Assembly: GCF_001437075.1 (NCBI RefSeq) | Contig: NZ_JQBX01000015.1 | Span: 1 to 41,389 of the forward strand | Source of the DNA: Pediococcus stilesii | Lineage (GTDB): Bacteria > Bacillota > Bacilli > Lactobacillales > Lactobacillaceae | Direction of reading: 5' to 3' | Length of the DNA: 41,389 nt | Part shown: in pieces, positions 1-7,904 of the stretch | Layout: every line of letters begins with the position of its first letter | Position numbering within the stretch: the stretch's first letter is position 1 | Notes under the pieces: generated by a model | The model's input: the letters and a program-made list of their open reading frames with translations, nothing else | Databases searched by the model: none | What the model was told of the DNA's origin: nothing | Position numbers and translations under genes: made by a program

Positions 1-23
1 ATCACACCAAATATTGTACAGCC
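1..23. repeat. Left copy of a 23-bp terminal inverted repeat (likely insertion-sequence end)
   Basis: The first 23 bases are the exact reverse complement of positions 41365-41387; identity stops at base 24. The sequence begins ATCACACCAAATATTG and ends TACAGCC, so the tip (reading GGCTGTACA outward in) faces the interior of the window at both ends. This is what is expected when a contig breaks at two copies of a multicopy insertion sequence. No transposase is present here, so the family is not identified; a G-rich tip followed by TGTACA is reminiscent of IS256-type ends, but that is a guess. Confidence 0.7.
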
Positions 24-125
24 ATAATTAGAACGTATGCCGATTGGCTTATTTTTTTGAAATCAAAAAGAACACACGTTCGTAATGGATAATCAAGTAC
101 TAATTATGAAAGGATGATTTTTAAT

Positions 126-1097
126 ATGGAAGGATCAGTTAGAAAAAAGGTGAACGGTGGTATTATCAATTTGATACCGCTCGGATTGATGGTAAAAGGC
201 ACAAGATAGAAAGATACGGCGGACAATCAAAAAGTGAAGCACAAAACTCTCTTCGCGAGGCGTTGAATAGATATCACAATGGTCAGTCGGTGGGATTAGA
301 ATCGACTATGAGTCTACATGACTATTTAGAATTTTGGTTTACTAACTACGTTGAAGCCAAATTAAAATTTAATACTCAAGAAAATTACCGTAATGTTTTA
401 AACAAATACTTAAGCCCCAAGATTGGGTACTATCCTCTAAAATCTCTTACAACTAGGATTCTGGAAGATTTTTCGCAATCGCTGCTTACAGACTATAATC
501 TTAGCAATCATTCAATGACCATCATTATCGGTGTATTGAAAAAAGCATTACGTATGGCGGTCTTTCCTTATGAATTATTATCATCTAATCCAGCTCAACT
601 TGTTTCCTACCCCAAACGACAAATGTCTGTTGACGAATTAATTGCCAACAAACATGACGATCTAAAAATCATATCCATTGATCAATATGAAAAGTTATTA
701 AGTTTTATGGCAGAAGATGATGCTTTCTTTATTCCAGCACAACTATCGTTTTGGACTGGATTAAGGCGCGGCGAAGTTTGTGGATTAGAATGGAAAAACG
801 TTGATTTGGTGGGTAAATCAATCAAGGTAACTCAACAGATGATTCAAATCTCCGCTAAAACTGTACAAATCACTACACCCAAAACAAAGAATAGTTATCG
901 CACAATTCATATTAGTGATACTTTGGTTAGATTATTACATCGCCAAAAAACATTGCAGCAAAAAAGAAAATTAGCACTAGGAAACAAATATACTGACTCC
1001 GATTTTGTTTGTACTAAAATAAATGGTAAACCTGTCTCCTACATCAAATAGATGGTTAAACGGTGAGAAGATGAACTTCGCTTGCTTATCTGAATAG
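126..1097 (+). pseudogene. Tyrosine recombinase/phage integrase, frameshifted and truncated
   Basis: Remnant of a phage or ICE integrase of the tyrosine recombinase family. Translation should start at ATG 126, preceded by AAGGATGA, and give the usual N-terminal AP2-like arm-binding segment (KGERWYYQFDTARIDGKRHK). A run of six A at 142-147 puts the frame out by one; seven A would restore it. The main open frame (from about 149, with an internal ATG at 263) holds the SAM-like core-binding domain and the start of the catalytic domain, including the first catalytic arginine in TGLRRGEVCGLEW and the TPKTKNSYRTI beta-hairpin region. It meets a stop at 1051; a neighbouring frame continues SPTSNRWLNGEKMNF to 1097. 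The C-terminal HxxR and tyrosine motifs, roughly 110 residues, are missing, so it cannot be an active recombinase. The family is certain; the lesions are read directly from the sequence. Confidence 0.85.
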
Positions 1098-1122
1098 CGA
1101 ACATTTTTAATAAACGTTTGCA

Positions 1123-1481
1123 TTATTCATCTTCCTCCTCTGGTATAAGTTTCTTAGCCTTTTCTGTCATTGCAACAAGAATTAGGCTAAGTTCACACCC
1201 CTACCTTGCAATTCATTTAATTTAAATTGAGCAATTTAAGTATCGGTTTCGGCACGTTTAAAAAGTAAAGTCTAATTTTAGCCTATTTTGTTTCACCCTC
1301 AATTTCAATAGCATCTACTAAGCCTGCGTTGGTGTAGATTCGTAAATATTCTTGAATCGTTTCAAATACTTATTTTAATTCTTTTATGATAATTGAATGA
1401 TCACCGGAAAAGCGAACTTGATGACACCCATATCCCCACGTTGAGTTATTAAAACATTGCAACGTAATCCCTACTTCAAAC
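1123..1481 (-). pseudogene. Heavily decayed phage-like coding sequence
   Basis: Reading the minus strand, one coherent small protein of about 115-120 residues can be followed through several lesions. It starts near EVGITLQCFNNSTWGYG, continues with HQVRFSGDHSIIIKELK, then after an in-frame TAA reads FETIQEYLRIYTNAGLVDA and IEIEGETK. After a TAG and a frame change it reads FKRAETDT and IAQFKLNELQG, and it ends AMTEKAKKLIPEEEDE-stop at 1123. The composition and charged tail look like a small phage structural or accessory protein, but I do not recognise the family. Three or more stops and at least two frame changes make it an old relic. It is convergent with the integrase remnant at 126-1097. 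Confidence 0.5.
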
Positions 1482-1597
1482 TAAGAAAAATTTCTTTCCC
1501 TCTTTTAACATCTTATGTGATAATAAGTTATAACTAACAATTATTCCTTTATTTTTCTGATTGAATTTTAAATAATAGCGAATATCGCGATGCGTGA

Positions 1598-1765
1598 GTA
1601 TACAATCGCGACTATAAAAAGAATATTACAGAGTTACCTCAGGACAAAACCTTCGCATTTACGAGACCAACATTAGCTAAAGGACTAAGCATCTTCGTGC
1701 ACGGAGAACGAATAAGCAAAAATGAAAACCACGGGCAATTAATCGATTTTGATGCGATATTTTAA
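1598..1765 (+). pseudogene. C-terminal fragment of an unrecognised protein
   Basis: An open stretch of about 55 codons without a start codon follows a TGA at 1595-1597. It reads YNRDYKKNITELPQDKTFAF, then TRPTLAKGLSIFVHGERISK, then NENHGQLIDFDAIF before TAA at 1763-1765. The residue mix is that of a real globular protein end and not random AT-rich translation. I do not recognise the family. It is probably the surviving tail of another mobile-element gene. Confidence 0.4.
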
Positions 1766-1801
1766 AAAGAAAAAACCAAAAAAGATGTTAAAAGTTAGAA
1801 C

Positions 1802-1867
1802 TCACAGCTGATCCATCATTTTATAATAGTCACCGTTAAATATTTCTAACACATGATCACTCATCAT
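1802..1867 (-). pseudogene. Short C-terminal coding scrap
   Basis: Minus-strand reading gives MMSDHVLEIFNGDYYKMMDQ, then L and TGA at 1802. It lacks a ribosome site and is closed upstream by TAA. It is probably a relic of a small mobile-element gene; the family is not recognised, and chance is possible at this length. Confidence 0.25.
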
Positions 1868-2138
1868 ATCAATGATTTAACGCTTCCATTTCAGAGAATT
1901 GATAGAATTTTATTTTTAATAACAACATCCACTTATGTCGATAAATACAATTACGCATTATGTTATAGAAAATGATTAAAATTTTTTGTTATCTCACTAT
2001 AAATTTTAGAATCAACCGATCTTAGATGATCTAATTTAAATCAGTAGTAATGATCTCGCTTCAGATATTTAGAGATTTCAACATAAATATTGTCCAAATA
2101 CCGAAGACATTAAAAGCTGTATATTTTGGAGGGGACAA

Positions 2139-3533
2139 ATGGGATTAACTGATATTTTTAAAACCAAAAAATTAAAAGACGAGCTTACTAAATTACAGGA
2201 AACAAATACGAAGCTTTCAAATAAAATTTTAAATTTAGAAAGCGAACTTACAACAGCAAATAAAAAAGCTGCAGAAAAACTATCAATAAAAGAAATGGTA
2301 CCATTTGAGTTAGATGCATTAATTGAAGAAAAACACGTTGCTTTTTTAAAACAAGAATCTACTTTAAATGAACAATTATCCAATTTGCAAGAAAAAATTG
2401 AGGCGGTAAACAAAATTAAACGCTTGGCCAATCAAGAAATCGATAACCTTGAAACAAAAAAAGCGTCTTTAAAAAATGAAATAATTGACTTGAGTGAACA
2501 GATCGAAATAGAAAGTTTTGGTATCTATAAGCCTCGGTATGAGTTTACAACATCTTTAAATTATAAAGAAAAACTTGACGATGTACGTAAAAGTCAAAAA
2601 AAGGAAATCAAAAATAAAGTTGCTTTTAATATTACATTTCCAATGACCTTTAATAATTCTCAGGCAAAAGGTCGTACTATGCAAAATAAAAATGGAAAAC
2701 AACTACTCCGCACATTTAATGGAGAATGCGAGGCCGCAATTAGTAAAGTTACCTATTCTAATTTTGACGGCGTTGAAAAACGTATAAATAAATCATTCGA
2801 GCAATTAAATAAATTAAATGAAAAAAATGGTGTTGAACTATCTTACTCATACCTTGAATTAAAACTTTCAGAGTTGCACCTAGCATTTGAATATGCGGAA
2901 AAGAAACAACAAGAAAAAGAAGAGCTTCGTGAACAACGTCAAAGAGAACGTGAAGAAAAAGCCCTTCAAAAAGAAATCAGTATTAAACGTAAAAAGATCG
3001 ATAAGGACCTTTCACACTTTGAAAAAATGTATGCCGAACTTGAAGAAAAATTACAACTTACTCAAGATGAAAATGATCAATTAAAATTAAAAAACGACTT
3101 GGAAGGATTACAACAAAAAATTGACAGTGCTTCTTCTGAAAAAAGCGATTTAGATTATCGTGAAGCTAACGCAACGGCTGGATATGTTTACATAATTTCT
3201 AATATAGGATCATTTGGCAAAGATGTTTTTAAAATTGGTGTAACTCGGCGATTAGAACCTATGGATAGAATCGATGAACTTGGCAGCGCATCCGTTCCAT
3301 TTAAATTTGACGTACATGCATTAATTTTTAGTTACGATGCATATAAATTAGAAAGCGAACTACATGAAAGATTCGCTAAAAATAGAATCAACAAGGTAAA
3401 CAGTAGAAAAGAATACTTTAAAATCACAATTGATGATGTTAAAGAAGCATTAAAAAAATATTCTGATGTAACTATTGATTTTAAAGAGGTACCGGAAGCA
3501 ATCGAATACAGAGATAGTTTGAAAGTTAATTAA
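2139..3533 (+). CDS. DUF4041 and T5orf172 (GIY-YIG superfamily) coiled-coil protein
   Basis: A 464-residue intact gene with GGAGGGG five bases before ATG. Residues 8-125 are charged and strongly helical (coiled coil). Residues about 130-245 match the DUF4041 type, and about 245-335 form a second Lys/Glu-rich coiled coil. The last 120 residues form a T5orf172/MUG113 domain of the GIY-YIG nuclease superfamily: GYVYIISN, then FKIGVTRR with the conserved Arg, RIDELGSASVPFKFD, DAYKLESELHERF with the expected Glu, and KEYF. Proteins with this architecture are common in prophages and mobile islands of Firmicutes; their role is not established, and nuclease activity is inferred from the fold. It is the only uninterrupted gene in the debris next to the integrase remnant, which suggests recent arrival or selection. 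Annotation of the domains is fairly sure, function is not. Confidence 0.8.
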   Translation: MGLTDIFKTKKLKDELTKLQETNTKLSNKILNLESELTTANKKAAEKLSIKEMVPFELDALIEEKHVAFLKQESTLNEQLSNLQEKIEAVNKIKRLANQEIDNLETKKASLKNEIIDLSEQIEIESFGIYKPRYEFTTSLNYKEKLDDVRKSQKKEIKNKVAFNITFPMTFNNSQAKGRTMQNKNGKQLLRTFNGECEAAISKVTYSNFDGVEKRINKSFEQLNKLNEKNGVELSYSYLELKLSELHLAFEYAEKKQQEKEELREQRQREREEKALQKEISIKRKKIDKDLSHFEKMYAELEEKLQLTQDENDQLKLKNDLEGLQQKIDSASSEKSDLDYREANATAGYVYIISNIGSFGKDVFKIGVTRRLEPMDRIDELGSASVPFKFDVHALIFSYDAYKLESELHERFAKNRINKVNSRKEYFKITIDDVKEALKKYSDVTIDFKEVPEAIEYRDSLKVN

Positions 3534-3712
3534 ATTATTGATCCGATCCAGACACTAAAGATTTAAACTGTGTTTATTGCAAACCAAAGCTCTAATATAG
3601 GTCGAATACAATATATAAAAACATACACGAACGTTGATGTAACAGTGCTTTCGAAGTAAGTCCAAACACTGAGGACTAAAAAAGCTGTAAATATGAAATG
3701 GGAGCCGTGGAA

Positions 3713-4864
3713 ATGAAAAAAATTTCTACTTTAGGGTTAATTGCATTATCTGCATTTACTATAGCGACAGGTGGTTCAGCCGTATTTTCGCATATTCATA
3801 CCGTCACGCCTGTAAATGCATCAACGAAGGTCATCAAAAAGGATACCGTCAAAGAAAGGCATAAAGCAATTCTCAAAAAGTTAGTAACATATACTACCAA
3901 AGAATCAGCAGGTCCTACTGGTGATTACTATTGGGATAATGGAAAAGCCGAACTTGTTGGATTTAAACATATGAAGGCTGGCGATTATCATTTTTCATCT
4001 GATAAAAAGGGTCGTTCGGCGAAGGCCAAAGCAGTTCTTACATATACCCAATATAAAGAATCCAAAGGAAGTCGGCAAGGTGAGCCCCTAGATCCACCGG
4101 CTTGGCCTGATATCAATGATAAAGTTGCCATTCAATATAAATTAACTGGTCGCATCTATCATGGGTACCTTTATAACCGTAGTCATTCGATCGGAGACAG
4201 TCTCTTAGGTAAGGATTCTTATGATTCAAAATATAACTTTACCACTGGTACGCGTCCGCAAAACGTTGGGGCAACCCAAAATGGTGGTATGCGACACGCC
4301 GAAGAGACCGTTGAAAAATATTGGGAAAGCCACGCAAATACCAAAAGTACTGTCTCGTATGAAACTACCCCGCTTTACAAAAGTAACGAAAAAATTCCTC
4401 GTGGATCAGTTGTAGATATTAAATCTTCTGATGGTAGTTTGAATAAAGAAATTGTTGTAATTAATTCTGTTGAAGGTACTAAAATTAAATATCTGACGGG
4501 ATCTATAATATCAACCTTGAACTCTACTAAATTAGATCAATCCAGTGAGTCCAACACGCAAAAAGAAACTGGAAATAACGTTGCTAGTGAATCATCAGCG
4601 TCTGCAAAAGAAAGCTCGGAAACTCAGAGCACCGCAGAAAACTCAGTAGCACAGAGTAGCTCAACTGAAGATTCAACTGCCACCCCTACTTCTGATGCAA
4701 GTGGCTGGACTACTGCTCCGGCCGGAAAAGTTTTTGTTTCAAATAGTCAAAAGTATTATACAAGGGTTAAAAATCCCGGTAACTACGAATTAACCACCCT
4801 CTCAAATGCGCAAGCTGAAGGTGCTACGCAAGCAATTCGTGGTAACCAGTACGCTCAACCTTAA
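3713..4864 (+). CDS. Secreted DNA/RNA non-specific endonuclease (NucA/EndA type)
   Basis: A protein of 383 residues. The start at 3713 is preferred to an in-frame ATG at 3698 because GGGAG lies about nine bases before it and a signal peptide follows at once (MKKISTLGLIALSAFTIA, cleavage near VNAS). Residues about 55-255 are a beta-beta-alpha-metal nuclease domain: YNRSHSIGDSLLG corresponds to the family's DRGH-type motif with catalytic His, TGTRPQNVG to the GTRYxN motif, and MRHAEETVEKYW with VSYETTPLYKS to the conserved core after the metal-binding Asn. A Ser/Thr/Glu-rich linker (about 270-325) leads to a C-terminal segment of 54 residues (SGWTTAPAGKVFVSNSQKYY onward) that I do not recognise. 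The family degrades extracellular DNA or takes part in competence; here the role is inferred. It lies at the right edge of the mobile debris. Confidence 0.8.
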   Translation: MKKISTLGLIALSAFTIATGGSAVFSHIHTVTPVNASTKVIKKDTVKERHKAILKKLVTYTTKESAGPTGDYYWDNGKAELVGFKHMKAGDYHFSSDKKGRSAKAKAVLTYTQYKESKGSRQGEPLDPPAWPDINDKVAIQYKLTGRIYHGYLYNRSHSIGDSLLGKDSYDSKYNFTTGTRPQNVGATQNGGMRHAEETVEKYWESHANTKSTVSYETTPLYKSNEKIPRGSVVDIKSSDGSLNKEIVVINSVEGTKIKYLTGSIISTLNSTKLDQSSESNTQKETGNNVASESSASAKESSETQSTAENSVAQSSSTEDSTATPTSDASGWTTAPAGKVFVSNSQKYYTRVKNPGNYELTTLSNAQAEGATQAIRGNQYAQP

Positions 4865-4874
4865 AATTAGCATC

Positions 4875-4917
4875 TCCCACTCCGGTGACTAGTTACAGTT
4901 CGACTCTGTATGTGGGA
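4875..4917 (+). other. tRNA acceptor/T-arm-like minihelix
   Basis: Eleven bases after the nuclease stop codon the sequence folds as an outer stem TCCCACT/TGTGGGA (6 of 7 pairs; 4875-4881 with 4911-4917). Inside it is a perfect 5-bp arm TACAG/CTGTA enclosing the 7-base loop TTCGACT (4894-4910). The 5-7-5 arm directly followed by a 7-base acceptor strand is exact tRNA T-arm geometry, and TTCGACT is a normal T-loop. D and anticodon arms are missing (only 12 bases in between), so it is not a functional tRNA. It may be a tRNA or tmRNA end left by integrase attachment, or a simple nested hairpin ending the nuclease transcript. Confidence 0.35.
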
Positions 4918-5095
4918 ATTAATTCAACATTTGAAACTAATGGTAGCGAAAAAATGTAACTTTAAGAATTAACTAAAAACGAACCGATTTGTATATCAAA
5001 CATAGTATAATTACGACCATCCAAAGTACGGATGTACGATGATTTGCTCATAACCAGAAAAAGTGAAAAATCGTTGTAAAACTAAGCCAAACAAA
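4918..5095. other. Intergenic, nothing recognised
   Basis: Together with the hairpins on each side this forms the 310-base gap between the nuclease gene and pgpA. I see no open frame with a ribosome site and no RNA gene in it. Confidence 0.5.
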
Positions 5096-5146
5096 AAGAC
5101 CAACTTTTTAAAGAAACCTGAACAGGTTCCTAAAAGCTGGTCTTTT
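5096..5146. terminator. Bidirectional terminator between nuclease gene and pgpA
   Basis: AAGACCAACTTTTTA pairs with TAAAAGCTGGTCTT around an inner AACCTGAACAGGTT hairpin. Flanking A and T runs allow it to work in both directions, which fits the convergent genes. Confidence 0.75.
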
Positions 5147-5174
5147 TTGCAGAATTAATTCACTAACGATTATA

Positions 5175-5669
5175 TTAACTGTATTTATGCGCAATCTTAC
5201 CTGCAACCGCCGCCGCAATACCACCTACAATATCGTCAATAAAGGTATTGACCGACTTTTTTGAAGTATCCAAACGACTAATAACACCAGGTTTAATTCG
5301 ATCCAGGTAGCCATAATTTGTGACGCCGATTGATCCATACATATTTGCAATTTGAAGTGCAAGCGTTTCATCCACACCAAAGACGCCAACGTCATGCGCG
5401 ACAATTGACTGCAACGGTTCGTCCAGTTTCCCTTCTGTTGCCATTTTATCAAGATATAAACCAACCATCACATTGTTTAGAAGTTCTCGTTTATGCATTA
5501 CATCAATCGTTGCTGCTTCGTATTCTTGAACATCCACCTCTGGTAAAAATCCTTTTTGAATTTCATAGGTAATTTGGGCAATATCATGCAAAGTAACGCC
5601 CTTCTTACGGAGTTCCGCTTCGACGTACTTAAACGCTTCTGTATCCGGATATTTAAAGTTATCCAACAT
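5175..5669 (-). CDS. pgpA: Phosphatidylglycerophosphatase A family protein (YutG-like)
   Basis: A 164-residue protein of the PgpA family, which removes the phosphate of phosphatidylglycerophosphate in phosphatidylglycerol synthesis. The N-terminal part KKGVTLHDIAQITYEIQKGF is the typical Firmicute YutG-type opening. The middle holds HDVGVFGVDE and the C-terminal part DTSKKSVNTFIDDIVGGIAA carries the acidic residues and small-residue helix seen in the family. It lacks the strongly hydrophobic helices of E. coli PgpA, as Firmicute YutG proteins do. It ends in front of a bidirectional terminator and lies 87 bases downstream of marR on the same strand. The exact substrate is inferred from the family. 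Confidence 0.75.
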   Translation of the reverse strand: MLDNFKYPDTEAFKYVEAELRKKGVTLHDIAQITYEIQKGFLPEVDVQEYEAATIDVMHKRELLNNVMVGLYLDKMATEGKLDEPLQSIVAHDVGVFGVDETLALQIANMYGSIGVTNYGYLDRIKPGVISRLDTSKKSVNTFIDDIVGGIAAAVAGKIAHKYS

Positions 5670-5756
5670 CTATAATGCACCTTCCCTTTCCAGATAATTC
5701 TTATTATCAAATTACCACTAATCCAGTGATCACACAACAATCTTAGCGACGGAAAA

Positions 5757-6185
5757 TTAATTGTTTTCTTTTTTGGTCGACAAATACATTTCGCTCATAA
5801 TTTGAAAAAAATCTTCGGTTGGTATATCCAAAAACTTACCTAAATTATCCTTCCACCATTTTGTCAGCTTATCCCTTAAAACTGAAACAATTTTGATTCC
5901 TTCTTGTGAGAGAATTAAAACCCTAGAGCGCGAGTCTTGCGGATCGATTCTTCTTCGAACTAAATTTTTATCTTCCAGCTTGGAAATATCGCGGCCTATT
6001 AGGCTAGGATCTAATACCATGGCGGTCGCAAGTTGCTTTTGGTTTAATTCGGGATTATCTGCCAGATACAATAACATATCTGCCTGAGTAGAACTGAGTC
6101 CAAAATTGTGAACGGTCTTAGAGAGATTTCTCCGAGCTAGGCGATAAGTGACTGATAAAAATTTATTTAGCATATATAGTTCCAT
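5757..6185 (-). CDS. MarR family transcriptional regulator
   Basis: A 142-residue winged-helix regulator. Residues about 25-95 form the DNA-binding domain: LSSTQADMLLYLADNPELNQ is followed by KQLATAMVLDPSLIGRDISK (helix-turn-helix) and the wing NLVRRRIDPQDSRSRVLILS, whose DxRxR pattern is a MarR signature. Start 6185 has AGGGTGA eight bases upstream. The gene is divergent from a DHA2 efflux gene with only 138 bases between the starts. That is the usual arrangement of a MarR repressor controlling itself and a drug exporter. A candidate operator lies between them at 6217-6237. The ligand is unknown. Confidence 0.9.
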   Translation of the reverse strand: MELYMLNKFLSVTYRLARRNLSKTVHNFGLSSTQADMLLYLADNPELNQKQLATAMVLDPSLIGRDISKLEDKNLVRRRIDPQDSRSRVLILSQEGIKIVSVLRDKLTKWWKDNLGKFLDIPTEDFFQIMSEMYLSTKKENN

Positions 6186-6216
6186 TTAATTTTTCACCCT
6201 TGTTTTAATTATTAAA

Positions 6217-6237
6217 ATTATTTTTAGCTAAAATAAT
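6217..6237. promoter_or_regulatory. Candidate MarR operator palindrome
   Basis: A perfect 8-bp inverted repeat, ATTATTTT and AAAATAAT, separated by TAGCT. It sits between the divergent marR and MFS genes and directly upstream of the MFS -35 box, as expected for a MarR-family site. Confidence 0.55.
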
Positions 6238-6241
6238 AGAC

Positions 6242-6270
6242 TTGTCAAGTATTATTCAAAATGATATGCT
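6242..6270 (+). promoter_or_regulatory. Sigma-A promoter of the MFS gene
   Basis: TTGTCA (6242-6247) and TATGCT (6265-6270) are separated by 17 bases. The promoter overlaps an in-frame ATG at 6261, which therefore cannot be the translation start; the start is ATG 6324. Confidence 0.7.
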
Positions 6271-6323
6271 CTCATCATGTAATATTACTAATAGCTTATA
6301 AAAACAATTGGAGGGATATAGTA

Positions 6324-7775
6324 ATGATCAATGATAAAAATACAGATATAAAGACAAAACTGCTATGCGTTGCCATCTTTCTCGCAACGTTCATAACTGC
6401 GGTTGAGGCGACTATCGTGACGACTGCACTCCCAACAATTGCTTCCACTTTACATGGTGTAAATTCAATGAGCTGGATTTTATCAATTTATTTACTATCC
6501 AGCGCAGTTGTAACCCCCTTGTATGGAAAATTAACCGATCAGTTTGGCGTTAAACAGGTCTTTTTAGCAAGTTTAATTATTTTTTTGGTTGGATCAATTC
6601 TCTGCAGTATTTCGAATGATTTAAATTTACTAATTGCAAGTCGTTTTATTCAAGGTATTGGTGCTGGTGGCATTCAGCCCATTACATACATTCTAATCAA
6701 CGAAATTTTTGAATATTCTAAGCGAGCCACCATTATTGCATGGAACAATACTGCATGGGCGCTGTCAGCAGTGACCGCCCCGACTTTAGGCGGTCTAATT
6801 GTTGATAAATTTTCATGGCGTTGGATTTTTATTATCAATGTTCCGGTGGTTATAATCATTCTTATCATTGTAATAACCAGTTTGAGCATCACGTCCAAAA
6901 AATCATTTCCTCGTATTAACGTTAGCTCCAACATCTTATTACTGCTAAGTTTATCAGTAATTATGTTCGGGTTCCAAAAAATGGGTGAACTAAAAAATAT
7001 TGCGCTATCCTTTTTAATTTTGTTATTCGGATTGGGAATCTTAATTTTATTTTTCAAACATGAACGACAAGATCCAGACCCAGTCGTGCCTTTTGAAATA
7101 TTTAAAAACACAACATACTTGTCGCAGTTTGTTTGTCTATCTTGCCTAAGCGGCGTCTTAATCTGTTATTCAGTCTACTTTCCAATTTGGCTACAAGGGC
7201 TTTACGCGATGCCCGTGTCGCAATCCGGAACCGTTATTATCCCAAGCGCCCTTACGTGGATTATCGGTTCCTCATTAGCGGCACATTTACTAAAAAAATA
7301 CTCGGCTCGTCGTACTCTAATGCTCTTCATTGCACTAACATTTATATTATATGTAACTTTACCCTTACTTCCGTTATCAACTCCGACGTTGTTCTTTTAT
7401 TTTTTCACCGCCATTTCTGGTTTATTGTTAGGAACCGTTGTGACAATTAATATGGTTGTTGGTCCACGTATGCTATCTGAAAATCAGAAAGGAGTTGGAA
7501 CCGCCCTACTAACTTTGGGAAGATCTTTAAGTCAGTCAACAATGGTATCCGTTTATGGTTTAATTTTTAATTTAACGACTCAAAATATGCCAAAAAAAGA
7601 TTTGAACTTAGTTTTAAATCATAAAAATGCCAATCAGATTCCAGCAAAAATGCTAAGCAAAATTAGATTCGACGTACTAACCGCAATTCATACGGTATTT
7701 ATTTTTGCACTATGTCTAATAGTGATCGCCTTTATTTTTAACTACAGAGATAAGCTTCGTAAAATGCTCGATTAA
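6324..7775 (+). CDS. MFS drug:H+ antiporter, DHA2 (14-TM) family
   Basis: A 483-residue membrane protein. GGAGGG lies eight bases before ATG 6324. The N-terminal region has the DHA2 motif TAVEATIVTTALPTIA in helix 1 and GKLTDQFGVKQVF (motif A) in the loop between helices 2 and 3. Motif-C-like glycine and proline residues (APTLGGLIVDKFSWRWIFIINVP) follow in helix 5. About 14 hydrophobic segments can be traced to the C-terminal IHTVFIFALCLIVIAFIFNY. Members export drugs, dyes or bile-type compounds with proton motive force; the substrate here cannot be told. It is divergent from the marR gene, with a strong promoter and operator between them, so it is probably derepressed by a MarR ligand. It is followed by a strong terminator. 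Confidence 0.9.
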   Translation: MINDKNTDIKTKLLCVAIFLATFITAVEATIVTTALPTIASTLHGVNSMSWILSIYLLSSAVVTPLYGKLTDQFGVKQVFLASLIIFLVGSILCSISNDLNLLIASRFIQGIGAGGIQPITYILINEIFEYSKRATIIAWNNTAWALSAVTAPTLGGLIVDKFSWRWIFIINVPVVIIILIIVITSLSITSKKSFPRINVSSNILLLLSLSVIMFGFQKMGELKNIALSFLILLFGLGILILFFKHERQDPDPVVPFEIFKNTTYLSQFVCLSCLSGVLICYSVYFPIWLQGLYAMPVSQSGTVIIPSALTWIIGSSLAAHLLKKYSARRTLMLFIALTFILYVTLPLLPLSTPTLFFYFFTAISGLLLGTVVTINMVVGPRMLSENQKGVGTALLTLGRSLSQSTMVSVYGLIFNLTTQNMPKKDLNLVLNHKNANQIPAKMLSKIRFDVLTAIHTVFIFALCLIVIAFIFNYRDKLRKMLD

Positions 7776-7786
7776 CTTAAAATAAA

Positions 7787-7833
7787 AAGGACGACTCTTT
7801 GTTGAAATTTCTAACAAAGAGTCGTTCTTTTGT
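7787..7833 (+). terminator. Terminator of the MFS gene
   Basis: GGACGACTCTTTGTT and AACAAAGAGTCGTTC form a long stem with a nine-base loop followed by TTTTG. It can also serve the convergent WxL operon from the other side. Confidence 0.8.
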
Positions 7834-7904
7834 ATAATTTTACTTGAATTAATATTTTAATTTTAGCATTTTCTTAAAAAAAACTTTTTAACGTAAATTA
7901 GTGT

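Larger units (their letters stand above)
1482..2138. other. Gene-poor decayed region
   Basis: No intact gene. Two further coding scraps are visible and listed separately (1598-1765 plus and 1802-1867 minus). The rest is AT-rich sequence without a recognisable RNA gene. The last bases hold the ribosome site GGAGGGG (2128-2134) of the DUF4041 gene. I found no convincing promoter for that gene in the stretch. Confidence 0.5.

Noticed and set aside
24-125. Promoter or att site upstream of the integrase remnant
   Set aside because: The stretch is AT-rich, with no convincing -35/-10 pair and no repeat of the T-arm sequence at 4894-4917.
2078-2431. Minus-strand open frame across the start of the DUF4041 gene
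   Set aside because: Antisense shadow of a lysine/glutamate-rich coiled coil; Ser/Phe/Cys-rich translation and no ribosome site.
2887-3084. Lysine/asparagine-rich small plus-strand ORF
   Set aside because: Frame shadow of the second coiled coil of the DUF4041 protein.
6261-6323. N-terminal extension of the MFS protein from ATG 6261
   Set aside because: That codon overlaps the -10 box TATGCT; GGAGGG and helix 1 support ATG 6324.
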